The notes under the pieces: model-generated
Databases searched by the model: none
What the model was told of the DNA's origin: nothing
The model's input: only the letters and a program-made list of their open reading frames with translations
NCBI GenBank assembly: GCA_039821555.1
Contig: JBCBNX010000019.1
Span: 1 to 64,000, forward strand
Origin: Bacteroidota bacterium
GTDB lineage: Bacteria > Bacteroidota > Rhodothermia > Rhodothermales > Rubricoccaceae
DNA length: 64,000 nt
Reading direction: 5' to 3'
Translations under genes and position numbers: made by a program
Shown: positions 7,398 to 15,585 of the stretch, piece by piece
Position numbering within the stretch: position 1 is the stretch's first letter
How the letters are laid out: every line of letters begins with the position of its first letter

Positions 7398-9320
7398 ATG
7401 CAAGGCAACGGATTTAAAATCTTCTCCGTCCTCGCGTTCATTCTGCTGTCAGGCTACTACCTCTTCCCGACGCTGCAGAACAACCTCTACCAGAACAAGC
7501 TGGAAGAGCTCGCGGGCGCGGACAGCACGGAATACCTCGAGGCCAACTACGAAGCCATCGAGGACGCCAAAATCAAGGCGCTCAACCTGGGCCTCGACCT
7601 CCAAGGCGGCATGCACGTCATGCTGGAAGTGGGCGTCGACAACCTCATGCGCGAGCTGGCGACGAACCGCGACGAGACGTTCACGACGGCGCTTGGCGCC
7701 GCGCAGGATCGCGTGGAAGCCGGCGACAACGGCAACTTCGTCGACATCTTCTACGACGAGCTCCAGAACGTTGACCCCGAAGTACGCCTGTCGCGCTACT
7801 ACCGCAACGTCGGCGAGACGCTCAGCCGCCGCAGCGAAAACGACGAAGTGCTGCCTGTCCTCCGCGAGGAGGCCAACGAGGCCGTCATCCGCGCCGTCTC
7901 GATCATCCGCCAGCGCGTCGACCGCTTCGGCGTGTCCGAGCCCTCGATCCAGAAGCAGGGCGAGAGCCGCGTCGCGGTCGAGCTCCCCGGCGTGGATGAC
8001 CCGCAGCGTGTGCGTGATCTCCTCCGTGGGACGGCTCGCCTGGAGTTCCGCCTGATGGCCGACCCGCAGGAGTTGCAGACCTCCCTCGAAGAGATCTACA
8101 ACTATTACGAGGAGCAAACGGCGCAGGCCAACGCCAACGCCGCCTCGGACACGACGCAGGTGGCCGACGCCGGTACTGCCGACGCCGACACCACCGAGAC
8201 GCTCGACCTCGGCTTCGGCGACGCCGCCGATCCGGCCGACACGGGCAGCACCGATGTTGCTGAGGCTGCCGTGAACCCGCTCCAGGGGCTCGTCCGTCCA
8301 GGGCAGGGCACCATCTTCGCGCAGGTCGCCGAGAGCGACACCGCGATGGTGCGGAGCCTCGTCATGGCTCAAGCCGTCCGCAGCCTGCTCCCGCAAGGCA
8401 TCCAGCTGATGTACTCCGCCGACGCTGTTGGCGAGACGGAGCAGGGCTTCGAGGTTTTTAACCTCCTCGGCGTCCGCAGCCGCGCCGAGCTCACCGGCGA
8501 CGTGCTCACCGACGCGCGCATTGCGTTCGACCCGACCACCAACGCGCCGGGCGTCTCGCTCTCGATGAACAACGAGGGCGCGCAGAAGTGGAGCCGCATC
8601 ACCGGGGCCAACGTCGGCAAGCAGGTGGCGGTCGTGCTCGACAACATCGTCTACTCGGACCCGGTCATCCGCAGCAAGATCAGCGGCGGGCAGACCCGCA
8701 TCGACGGCGTGAGCCGCCAGGAAGCGCAGGACATCGTCACGGTGCTCAAGTCGGGCGCGCTGCCCGCGCCAGTCAACATCATCGAGGAGCGCACCGTTGG
8801 TCCGAGCCTTGGTGCCAAGTCGATCCAGGCTGGCACGTGGTCGGTTATCGTCGGCTTCCTGCTCGTGGTTGTGTTCATGGTGTTCTACTACCGCACGGCG
8901 GGCCTCATCGCCGACGTGGCGCTGCTGTTGAACGTCGTGTTCATCTTCGGCATCCTGGCCGCGTTCGGCGCGACGCTGACGTTGCCGGGCATCGCGGGCA
9001 TCGTGCTCACGATCGGTATGGCGGTCGACGCCAACGTGATCATCTTCGACCGTATCCGCGAGGAGATGAGTACGGGCAAGACGCTCAAGGCGAGCATCCA
9101 GGGCGGCTATGATAAGGCGCTCTCAGCGATCCTCGATGCCAACATCACGACGTTCCTGACGGGCGTGATCCTCTACAGCTTCGGCGTCGGCCCGATCCAG
9201 GGCTTCGCCGTCACGCTCATGGCCGGCATCGTGTCGTCGCTCTTCACCGCCATCGTCGTGACGCGCCTCTTCTTCGACTACCTCGTCGCCGAGAAGCGCC
9301 AGAGCGTGGCCTTCGGCTGA
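7398..9320 (+). CDS. secD: Protein translocase subunit SecD
   Basis: 640 residues. SecD with SecF uses the proton gradient to pull exported proteins out of SecYEG on the periplasmic side. An N-terminal membrane helix (about 7-27) is followed by the P1 domain with the DLQGGMHVMLEV motif (about 69-80), a periplasmic region, and five C-terminal membrane helices with the conserved GMAVDANVIIFDRIREEM segment. Residues about 221-300 form an Ala/Asp/Thr-rich acidic low-complexity insertion in the periplasmic part, which is longer than in the Escherichia coli protein. secF follows after 122 bp containing a large inverted repeat. Confidence 0.96.
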   Translation: MQGNGFKIFSVLAFILLSGYYLFPTLQNNLYQNKLEELAGADSTEYLEANYEAIEDAKIKALNLGLDLQGGMHVMLEVGVDNLMRELATNRDETFTTALGAAQDRVEAGDNGNFVDIFYDELQNVDPEVRLSRYYRNVGETLSRRSENDEVLPVLREEANEAVIRAVSIIRQRVDRFGVSEPSIQKQGESRVAVELPGVDDPQRVRDLLRGTARLEFRLMADPQELQTSLEEIYNYYEEQTAQANANAASDTTQVADAGTADADTTETLDLGFGDAADPADTGSTDVAEAAVNPLQGLVRPGQGTIFAQVAESDTAMVRSLVMAQAVRSLLPQGIQLMYSADAVGETEQGFEVFNLLGVRSRAELTGDVLTDARIAFDPTTNAPGVSLSMNNEGAQKWSRITGANVGKQVAVVLDNIVYSDPVIRSKISGGQTRIDGVSRQEAQDIVTVLKSGALPAPVNIIEERTVGPSLGAKSIQAGTWSVIVGFLLVVVFMVFYYRTAGLIADVALLLNVVFIFGILAAFGATLTLPGIAGIVLTIGMAVDANVIIFDRIREEMSTGKTLKASIQGGYDKALSAILDANITTFLTGVILYSFGVGPIQGFAVTLMAGIVSSLFTAIVVTRLFFDYLVAEKRQSVAFG

Positions 9321-9360
9321 GACCCGCCACCACGCACGACACCGACTTTCATCTTCGTGT

Positions 9361-9424
9361 CCGTTGTCATTTGTCTCTGGTCCTCTGCGTCGCCCCGTGC
9401 GATCACCAGGACCGATGACAACGG
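9361..9424. repeat. Large inverted repeat in the secD-secF gap
   Basis: CCGTTGTCAT (9361-9370) pairs perfectly with ATGACAACGG (9415-9424). Inside it GGTCCT (9379-9384) pairs with AGGACC (9408-9413). The structure ends 18 bp before the secF ATG and has no T-run, so an RNA-level role (stability, attenuation or translation control of secF) is more likely than simple termination. Confidence 0.7.
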
Positions 9425-9442
9425 GCCAGTGACCAACCTCTC

Positions 9443-10375
9443 ATGCGACTCTTCGAAAACGCCAGCTACAACATCGTTGGCAACCTGAAAATCGGGTATA
9501 TCATCTCTGGTGTACTCCTCACTATTTCTGTCATTTCCCTGCTCACCCGCGGCGTTGAGACGGGCATCGACTTCCAGGGCGGCACCGAGTTCGTCGTCGA
9601 GACGAGCGAGCCGCTCACGGTTGGGGCTGTGCGTTCGACCCTCGCGGACGCGCTCGGCACCGAGCCCGAGGTGAAGGAATACGGCTCGGCCAACGAACTG
9701 CTCATCCGCTCGACGGTCGGCGGCGACGTGACCGAACTGAGTGCCCTCGTCGTGGGCGCGCTCGAATCAGCCAACCCCAACGTCACGCTCTCGCTGCAGA
9801 AGACCGACTCCTTCGCGCCGCGCTTCGCGGACGACCTGAAGCGAGGCGCGCTCTATGCCGTCCTCGGTTCGCTGTTCGTGATCTTCATCTACATCCTCGC
9901 GCGTTTTGGCTCGATCATTCCGACGCGCATCGAGGACCTGGCCTTCCCGCTCGGCGCCGTCGCCGCGCTCGCGCACGACGTGACGATCACGCTCGGGCTC
10001 TTCTCGCTGCTCCAGGGCGTGGTACCGTTCTCGCTCCAGATCGACCAGGCGATCATCGCGGCGTTCCTCACCATCGTCGGGTATTCGCTCAACGATACGG
10101 TGATCATTTTCGACCGCATCCGTGAGTACGCCAACATCTTCAAAACCGACGCCTACGCGACGGTTGTCAACAAGTCGATCAACCAGACGCTCTCTCGCAC
10201 GGTGGTCACGTCGCTGACGACCTTCATCGTGGTGGCGGTGCTGTTCATCGCGGGTGGGCCCGTGCTGCGCGGGTTCGCGTTCGCCCTCATCATCGGCGTG
10301 GTGATCGGCACCTACTCGTCGGTCTTCGTAGCTTCCCCGGTGGTCGTCGCGCTCAAGTCGCGCAACGAGCAGTAG
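9443..10375 (+). CDS. secF: Protein translocase subunit SecF
   Basis: 310 residues. It is the partner of SecD in the proton-driven accessory translocase. An N-terminal helix (about 17-35) is followed by the P1-like segment GIDFQGGTEFVVE (about 47-59) and five membrane helices. The conserved pair is present: LAHDVTITLGLFSLL (about 175-189) and YSLNDTVIIFDRIRE (about 214-228). Size matches stand-alone SecF proteins, so secD and secF are separate genes here rather than the fused secDF of many Bacteroidota. Confidence 0.96.
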   Translation: MRLFENASYNIVGNLKIGYIISGVLLTISVISLLTRGVETGIDFQGGTEFVVETSEPLTVGAVRSTLADALGTEPEVKEYGSANELLIRSTVGGDVTELSALVVGALESANPNVTLSLQKTDSFAPRFADDLKRGALYAVLGSLFVIFIYILARFGSIIPTRIEDLAFPLGAVAALAHDVTITLGLFSLLQGVVPFSLQIDQAIIAAFLTIVGYSLNDTVIIFDRIREYANIFKTDAYATVVNKSINQTLSRTVVTSLTTFIVVAVLFIAGGPVLRGFAFALIIGVVIGTYSSVFVASPVVVALKSRNEQ

Positions 10376-10387
10376 GGACGGTGTAGA

Positions 10388-10438
10388 GGGCGGGGAGAAG
10401 GGTCTGCTTCTTCCTCAACGTCGCACCGCTCCCCGCCC
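10388..10438. repeat. Inverted repeat between secF and the STAS gene
   Basis: GGGCGGGGAG (10388-10397) is the exact reverse complement of CTCCCCGCCC (10429-10438), around a 31-nt loop. It starts 12 bp after the secF stop codon and ends 26 bp before the next ATG. No T-run follows. Confidence 0.65.
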
Positions 10439-10464
10439 CCAACTCCCAACTCCCTATCTCTAAC

Positions 10465-10803
10465 ATGACCATCACCACCACCGAACGCGACGGCGTGACC
10501 GTCCTGGCCCTCGACGGCGACGTGATGGGCGGCCCTGACGGTACGGCTCTCCACAACCGCTTGAGCGACCTGCGCACGGAGGGCATCCAGCAGGTCGTGG
10601 TGGACCTCACGGGCGTGCGCCTCATGAACTCGTCCGGGCTCGGCATGCTTATCGGCGGGCTCACGACGATGAAGAACGGCGGCGGCGACCTGCGCCTCGC
10701 CGGGGCCTCGTCGCGCCTGCAGACGCTCTTCACGATGACGCGCCTCGACAAGGTCTTCCGGCAGTTCGAAAACGTCGATGAGGCTGTGGCGTCGTTCTCC
10801 TGA
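10465..10803 (+). CDS. STAS-domain anti-sigma-factor antagonist
   Basis: 112 residues covering one STAS domain. The loop MNSSGLGML (about 54-62) holds the serine (Ser56 or Ser57) that is phosphorylated by partner serine kinases in SpoIIAA/RsbV proteins. Family members bind and sequester anti-sigma kinases, freeing a sigma factor. No kinase, phosphatase or sigma gene is adjacent; neighbours are secF (89 bp upstream) and purA. The gene may therefore work with a partner encoded elsewhere. The leader at 10430-10464 is a C-rich pseudo-repeat with ACTCCCA elements. Confidence 0.88.
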   Translation: MTITTTERDGVTVLALDGDVMGGPDGTALHNRLSDLRTEGIQQVVVDLTGVRLMNSSGLGMLIGGLTTMKNGGGDLRLAGASSRLQTLFTMTRLDKVFRQFENVDEAVASFS

Positions 10804-10928
10804 TTCGGGACGGGTGACCTGTGACTAGCGGTTGCAGGGTTGCCACCATGCTCCTACAAGTTGCGGAGACACGGCGTTCTCTTCCCCCAATTCGCTCCTC
10901 ACCTCACCAGTCGCAAGTCGCTCCCATC

Positions 10929-12236
10929 ATGCCAGTCACCATCGTCATCGGGTCCCAGTGGGGCGACGAGGGCAAAGGAAAAGTCGTCGACCTGATCGCG
11001 CCCAAGCACGACATCGTCGCACGCTACCAGGGCGGGGCCAACGCGGGCCACACCATCGCGTGGGGCGACCAGCAGTTCGTGCTGCACCTGATCCCGAGCG
11101 GCATTTTCCATGAGGAGGCCGTGTGCGTGATTGGCAACGGCGTCGTGATCGACCCGGTGGCGCTGATGGAGGAGATCAAGCAGGTCGAGGCGCTCGGCGT
11201 GAAGGTCGAGGGGCGGCTCTTGATCTCGCACAACGCGCACCTCATCATGCCCTACCACAAGCGCATCGAGGCCGCGAAGGAGGGCGCACGCACCGCCAAC
11301 AAAGGCGAGGCCATCGGGACGACCGGGCGCGGTATCGGGCCGTCCTACGTCGATAAGTTCGCCCGCGTCGGCATCCGCGTCGTGGATCTCCTCAGCCCGG
11401 ACGTGCTACGCGAGAAGCTGCGCCTCAACATCGAGGCGAAGAACGACGTCCTTCAGAAGGTCTATGGCCACGACCGCCTCGACGTGGAGGCCATCATCGA
11501 GGAGTACGTGGACTTCGACCGCCGCATCGACCCGTTCGTGACCGACACGACGGACTACCTCACGCGTGCGCTCGCCGACAATAAGTGGGTGCTCGCCGAG
11601 GGGGCCCAGGGCGCGCTTCTGGACGTCGACTTCGGCACCTATCCATTCGTGACGTCCAGCCACCCGACCGCTGGTGGCTGCTGCACGGGCCTCGGCGTGC
11701 CGCCGACCGCCGTGGACCGCGTCATCGGCATCGTCAAGGCCTACTCGACGCGCGTGGGCAACGGGCCCTTCCCGACCGAACTCGACGGCGACCCGGAAGG
11801 CGTCGGCGAGATGCTGCGCAGCGTCGGCCACGAGTTCGGCGCTACGACGGGCCGGCCGCGGCGCTGTGGATGGCTCGACCTCGTGGCGCTGCGCTACACG
11901 GCGCGTCTCAACGGCTTTACCGAACTCGCGGTCACCAAGCTCGACGTGCTCTCGGGCATCGAGACGCTTAAAGTCTGCACGGCCTACCAGATCACGACGC
12001 CGGAAGGGCAGACGAAGGTCACCGACCGCTTCCCCAACAACATCGCCACGCTAGCCACGGTCGAGCCGCTCTACGAGGAGTTTCCCGGCTTCGAGGGCGA
12101 CCTCGGCACGTTGTCTGATGCCGCTGACCTCCCCTTGGAAGCACGCGACTACCTCACGTTCGTTGAGGATTTCCTCGGGGTGAAGGTGACCGTCATTGGC
12201 ACGGGTCCGAAGCGGGAAGAGACGCTGCTGGTGTAG
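10929..12236 (+). CDS. purA: Adenylosuccinate synthetase
   Basis: 435 residues. It converts IMP, aspartate and GTP to adenylosuccinate, the first committed step to AMP, in the cytoplasm. Visible motifs are GSQWGDEGKGKVVDLIA (GTP and IMP-binding P-loop with catalytic Asp, about 8-24), NAGHTI (about 39-44), TTGRGIGPSY (IMP loop, about 134-143) and GRPRRCGWLDL near residue 309. ATG 10929 starts the standard MPVTIVIGSQWGDEG N-terminus; an upstream in-frame extension has no family similarity. It is followed by thrA in the same direction. Confidence 0.97.
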   Translation: MPVTIVIGSQWGDEGKGKVVDLIAPKHDIVARYQGGANAGHTIAWGDQQFVLHLIPSGIFHEEAVCVIGNGVVIDPVALMEEIKQVEALGVKVEGRLLISHNAHLIMPYHKRIEAAKEGARTANKGEAIGTTGRGIGPSYVDKFARVGIRVVDLLSPDVLREKLRLNIEAKNDVLQKVYGHDRLDVEAIIEEYVDFDRRIDPFVTDTTDYLTRALADNKWVLAEGAQGALLDVDFGTYPFVTSSHPTAGGCCTGLGVPPTAVDRVIGIVKAYSTRVGNGPFPTELDGDPEGVGEMLRSVGHEFGATTGRPRRCGWLDLVALRYTARLNGFTELAVTKLDVLSGIETLKVCTAYQITTPEGQTKVTDRFPNNIATLATVEPLYEEFPGFEGDLGTLSDAADLPLEARDYLTFVEDFLGVKVTVIGTGPKREETLLV

Positions 12237-12256
12237 GCTACGGCACCGGGACACGC

Positions 12257-12290
12257 TGAACCTGATCGCCTAGTCAACCTGATCGCCTAG
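12257..12290. repeat. 17-bp tandem repeat x2 before thrA
   Basis: TGAACCTGATCGCCTAG (12257-12273) is repeated as TCAACCTGATCGCCTAG (12274-12290), with one mismatch. It lies 25 bp before the GTG start of the aspartokinase/homoserine dehydrogenase gene. Confidence 0.8.
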
Positions 12291-12315
12291 CCGAGCGCCG
12301 CAACCCACAGGACCA

Positions 12316-14790
12316 GTGACCAGGGATCAAGGACAAGCGGTCATCCACAAGTTTGGTGGTACGTCGGTGGGCACGCCCGGGCGCGTGCGCGACGTCGTGC
12401 GCCTCATCGCGTCGGAGCGCTACCGGCAGCGACGCGGCCAACTGGTGGTGGTGTCGTCGGCGTTCGGCGGTGTGACGGACCGCTTGCTGGAGGCTAGCCG
12501 CGCGGCTGTGGCGCGCGAGGAGACGCACCGGAGCATCCTCGGTGAGATTCGAGATCGCCACGAAGCTGCTCTCCGGGACCTTGCCGATCCAGCCGAGTAC
12601 GCGACGCTTCGCGCCGACCTCGATGCGCTGTGGGAGCAGGTTCGCGAACTCCTCGATGGCGTGTTCCTGCTCCGCGAGTGCAGCCCCCGGTTCACCGACG
12701 CCATCATCTCGGCGGGTGAGCGCGCGAGCGTACCGCTCGTGGCCGCGGCTTTCCGAAAGGCGGGGCTTCCGGCGCGCGCGATCGACGCGCGTGAACTCGT
12801 GCGCACCGACAACCGCTTCGGCGAGGCGACCGTCGACTTTGCGACGACGCGCACGTTGACGCAGGTCGCGTTTGGCTCGTTGCCGCCCGATGTGACCCCC
12901 ATCGTGACGGGCTTTGTGGCCGCAACGCCGGAGGGCGTCACGACCACGCTCGGGCGCTCCGGCAGCGATTACACCGCGACCATCCTCGCCGACGCGCTTG
13001 ACGCCGGACGTGTCGTCATCTGGACGGATGTCAACGGGGTGCTTTCAGCGGACCCACGCCTCGTTCCGGAGGCGTTCACGCTGGACCGACTGAGCTATCA
13101 AGAGGCCGCGGAGCTGGCGTTCTTCGGCGCCAAGGTGCTTCACCCGCGCACGATGCGCCCGCTCGTGCGCCGCAGCGTACCGCTCGACATCCGCAACACC
13201 ATGGATGCAGAGGGGGCCACTACGGTCATCTCTGACGAGCGAACGGGGGCAGAGGGCACCGTCAAAGCCGTTACGGCTGTGCGAGGCGCGGCTCTTGTCA
13301 CGTTGCGCGGCAACGGCGCTTCGGGCGCCTCGGCGTTGGCCGCCCGCGCCTTCGACGCGCTCGCAACGGCAAGCATCGACGTGTTCCTGATGGCGCAGGC
13401 ATCGAGTGAGCAGACCGTGACGCTGGCTGTTCGCGGTAGCGACGCCGATGGGGCACAGCGCATCCTCCAGACCGCGCTGTCTTCGGAGTTGGAGCGGGGC
13501 GACCTCCTCGGCGTCGACGTAGAGCCAGGCGCGGCGGTCGTGGCGGCCGTCGGCGACTTCATGCACTACGCGCCGGGCGTGGCTGGGCGCATGTTTGCCA
13601 CCTTGGGAAAGGCACGCATCAACGTGCTGGCCATCGCGCAGGGCGCCTCCGACACCGCGATCTCAGCGGCCGTCTCTGAAGCGGACGCCTCGGCGGCCGT
13701 ACGCGCGCTGCACGAGGCGTTTGCGATGAAGCGTACCCGCGCCCACCTCGTGCTCGTCGGGGCGGGAGCCGTCGGGACTCGTCTGCTCACGCTCCTCGAC
13801 GCGCAGTACGAGGCGCTCCTCGACCAGCAGGTCAACTTGAAGCTGGTCGGCCTGGCGACGACCTCGCAGGCAGCCTACGACCCGAATGGTCTGCCGCGCG
13901 CCGATGTGGCGCTCCGCGACGACTATACCCTCGCCGATCTGCTCGGCGCGATCACGACCGCGCGCCTCGAACGCCTAGTCGTGATCGACGCGACGGCGTC
14001 GGAGACCGTGGCGCGGCACTACCCCGAACTACTGCGGGCTGGCATAGCTGTCGTGACTCCGAACAAGCAGGCCGGGACGCTCGAACGAGCGTATTGGCGA
14101 GACCTGCAGAGTGCGGTCCGGTCGCGCCGCGCGTCGTTCCTCTACGACACGACCGTGGGGGCCGGACTGGCGCTCTTGGCCTCGCTCCGGGAAGCCGTAC
14201 GCACCGGGGACCGCGTGCGCCGGGTCGAGGGGGTGCTGTCGGGAACGCTCGGCTTCGTGTTCAATGCCCTGCGCGACGGCGTGGCGTTCTCTGAAGCCGT
14301 CCGGCAGGCACACTTGGCAGGCTACACGGAGCCCGATCCCCGCGACGACCTCGTCGGCATCGACGCGGCGCGCAAGCTGCTCATCCTCGCTCGCGAGCTC
14401 GGTCCCGATGCCGGCTTTGGCGACCTGGAGTTGGCCGATGTGGAGACGACCTCGCTCGTCCCGGACGAGTTTGCCACGCTTCCCTTGAACCGCTTCTGGG
14501 AGCGCCTGCCCGAGCTCGACGACGAATGGCGGCGTCGCACCGAAGACGCGGACGGGGTCTTGCAGTATGTGAGCACGCTCGACGTGGAGGCTGGCGTGCT
14601 CCGGTGCGTTGTCCAGGCGGTGCCTGTTGCGTCTCCGCTCGCCCGTCTCTCTGGATCCACGCACATTGCCATATGTACGACGGACCGTTACGCCCCCGAA
14701 CCTCTTATCGTGCAGGGACCCGGGGCCAGTATCGACATCACGACAGCCGTTCTCCTCGCCGATGTGGTGCGAGCCGCCCAGGCCATGTAA
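12316..14790 (+). CDS. thrA: Bifunctional aspartokinase / homoserine dehydrogenase
   Basis: 824 residues, the usual ThrA length. Residues 1 to about 300 form the aspartokinase domain (HKFGGTSVG at 11-19, GRSGSDYTATILA near 215, KVLHPRTMRP near 273). Two ACT regulatory domains follow (about 315-460). From about residue 475 the homoserine dehydrogenase begins with LVLVGAGAVGTRLL (NAD(P)-binding) and later has the TPNKQAG motif and the GVLSGTLGFVFN substrate segment. It catalyses the first and third steps of the aspartate pathway to threonine and methionine. The start is GTG 12316; no ATG lies between it and the kinase motif. ACT domains suggest feedback control by threonine. Confidence 0.95.
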   Translation: MTRDQGQAVIHKFGGTSVGTPGRVRDVVRLIASERYRQRRGQLVVVSSAFGGVTDRLLEASRAAVAREETHRSILGEIRDRHEAALRDLADPAEYATLRADLDALWEQVRELLDGVFLLRECSPRFTDAIISAGERASVPLVAAAFRKAGLPARAIDARELVRTDNRFGEATVDFATTRTLTQVAFGSLPPDVTPIVTGFVAATPEGVTTTLGRSGSDYTATILADALDAGRVVIWTDVNGVLSADPRLVPEAFTLDRLSYQEAAELAFFGAKVLHPRTMRPLVRRSVPLDIRNTMDAEGATTVISDERTGAEGTVKAVTAVRGAALVTLRGNGASGASALAARAFDALATASIDVFLMAQASSEQTVTLAVRGSDADGAQRILQTALSSELERGDLLGVDVEPGAAVVAAVGDFMHYAPGVAGRMFATLGKARINVLAIAQGASDTAISAAVSEADASAAVRALHEAFAMKRTRAHLVLVGAGAVGTRLLTLLDAQYEALLDQQVNLKLVGLATTSQAAYDPNGLPRADVALRDDYTLADLLGAITTARLERLVVIDATASETVARHYPELLRAGIAVVTPNKQAGTLERAYWRDLQSAVRSRRASFLYDTTVGAGLALLASLREAVRTGDRVRRVEGVLSGTLGFVFNALRDGVAFSEAVRQAHLAGYTEPDPRDDLVGIDAARKLLILARELGPDAGFGDLELADVETTSLVPDEFATLPLNRFWERLPELDDEWRRRTEDADGVLQYVSTLDVEAGVLRCVVQAVPVASPLARLSGSTHIAICTTDRYAPEPLIVQGPGASIDITTAVLLADVVRAAQAM

Positions 14791-14878
14791 GTCGAACCAG
14801 CTAGGTCAAACGTCCTGCACGCGGGTCTCGTGCTCCGATTCGACGAGTCCGCTTCACCCACCCCACGTTGCACTGCTC

Positions 14879-15508
14879 ATGCGCCTGACTGCTGAAGTAC
14901 GCTGGATCTGGCCCGGTCCCATCCCCGACGATGTGCAGGCGTGGTTCGATGGGTTGGGCGATCAGCCGCCCATCGAGAAGCACCGCACGGATCGGTACCT
15001 CGTGCCGACGGCCCCGGGTGGCTTGAACGTCAAACGCCGCAAAGGACGGCTGGAGATCAAGCGCTGTGCGGGGATCTACGGCGTCGAAGACCTAGCCGTC
15101 AACGTGCGCGGGGCCGTCGATATCTGGACGAAGTGGCGCTTCCCGCTCGACGATCCCGACCAGCGCCCTGACACGGACGAGTGGTGGGACATCGAGAAAC
15201 ACCGCCTCACGCGCGTCTTCGTGCTGGACCGCAACACGCTGCGCGAAGCCACGTCAGAGAACGCGCCCGACGAAGGCTGCGACCTCGAACTGACGCGCCT
15301 CGTCGTCCAGGGCAAGGAATACTGCTCGATCTGCTTCGAAGGCTTCGACAACGACGCGGAGTCGAGAGCCGACACGCAGCCGCTTGTCAACATGCTTCGC
15401 CTCGCTATCGCCTTCACGATGCGTCACGGCCCCCCGCGTCCGCTGCTCGCCGACTGCTCCGTGTCCTATGCCGACTGGCTTCGCACCGCCGTTTATGGGG
15501 ACGAGTGA
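14879..15508 (+). CDS. Hypothetical protein, possible beta-barrel fold
   Basis: 209 residues with no family I can name firmly. It alternates charged and hydrophobic residues in strand-like segments: LEIKRCAGIYG, VDIWTKWRFPL, LELTRLVVQGK and SICFEGFDND. That layout of ExK, TKWR and ELT elements is reminiscent of CYTH/triphosphate-tunnel enzymes, but the canonical N-terminal ExExK motif is not clear, so I leave the function open. No signal peptide or membrane helix is visible. ATG 14879 begins MRLTAEVRWIW; longer frames upstream overlap the thrA 3' end without plausible coding character. It is followed by an ABC transporter pair. Confidence 0.65.
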   Translation: MRLTAEVRWIWPGPIPDDVQAWFDGLGDQPPIEKHRTDRYLVPTAPGGLNVKRRKGRLEIKRCAGIYGVEDLAVNVRGAVDIWTKWRFPLDDPDQRPDTDEWWDIEKHRLTRVFVLDRNTLREATSENAPDEGCDLELTRLVVQGKEYCSICFEGFDNDAESRADTQPLVNMLRLAIAFTMRHGPPRPLLADCSVSYADWLRTAVYGDE

Positions 15509-15585
15509 GTTTCCAAGCCTAGTGTAGGCACTCACCGTCTCATCCCGACAGTCCTTCGAAATCAATTCCACCACGCTAGTTTGAC

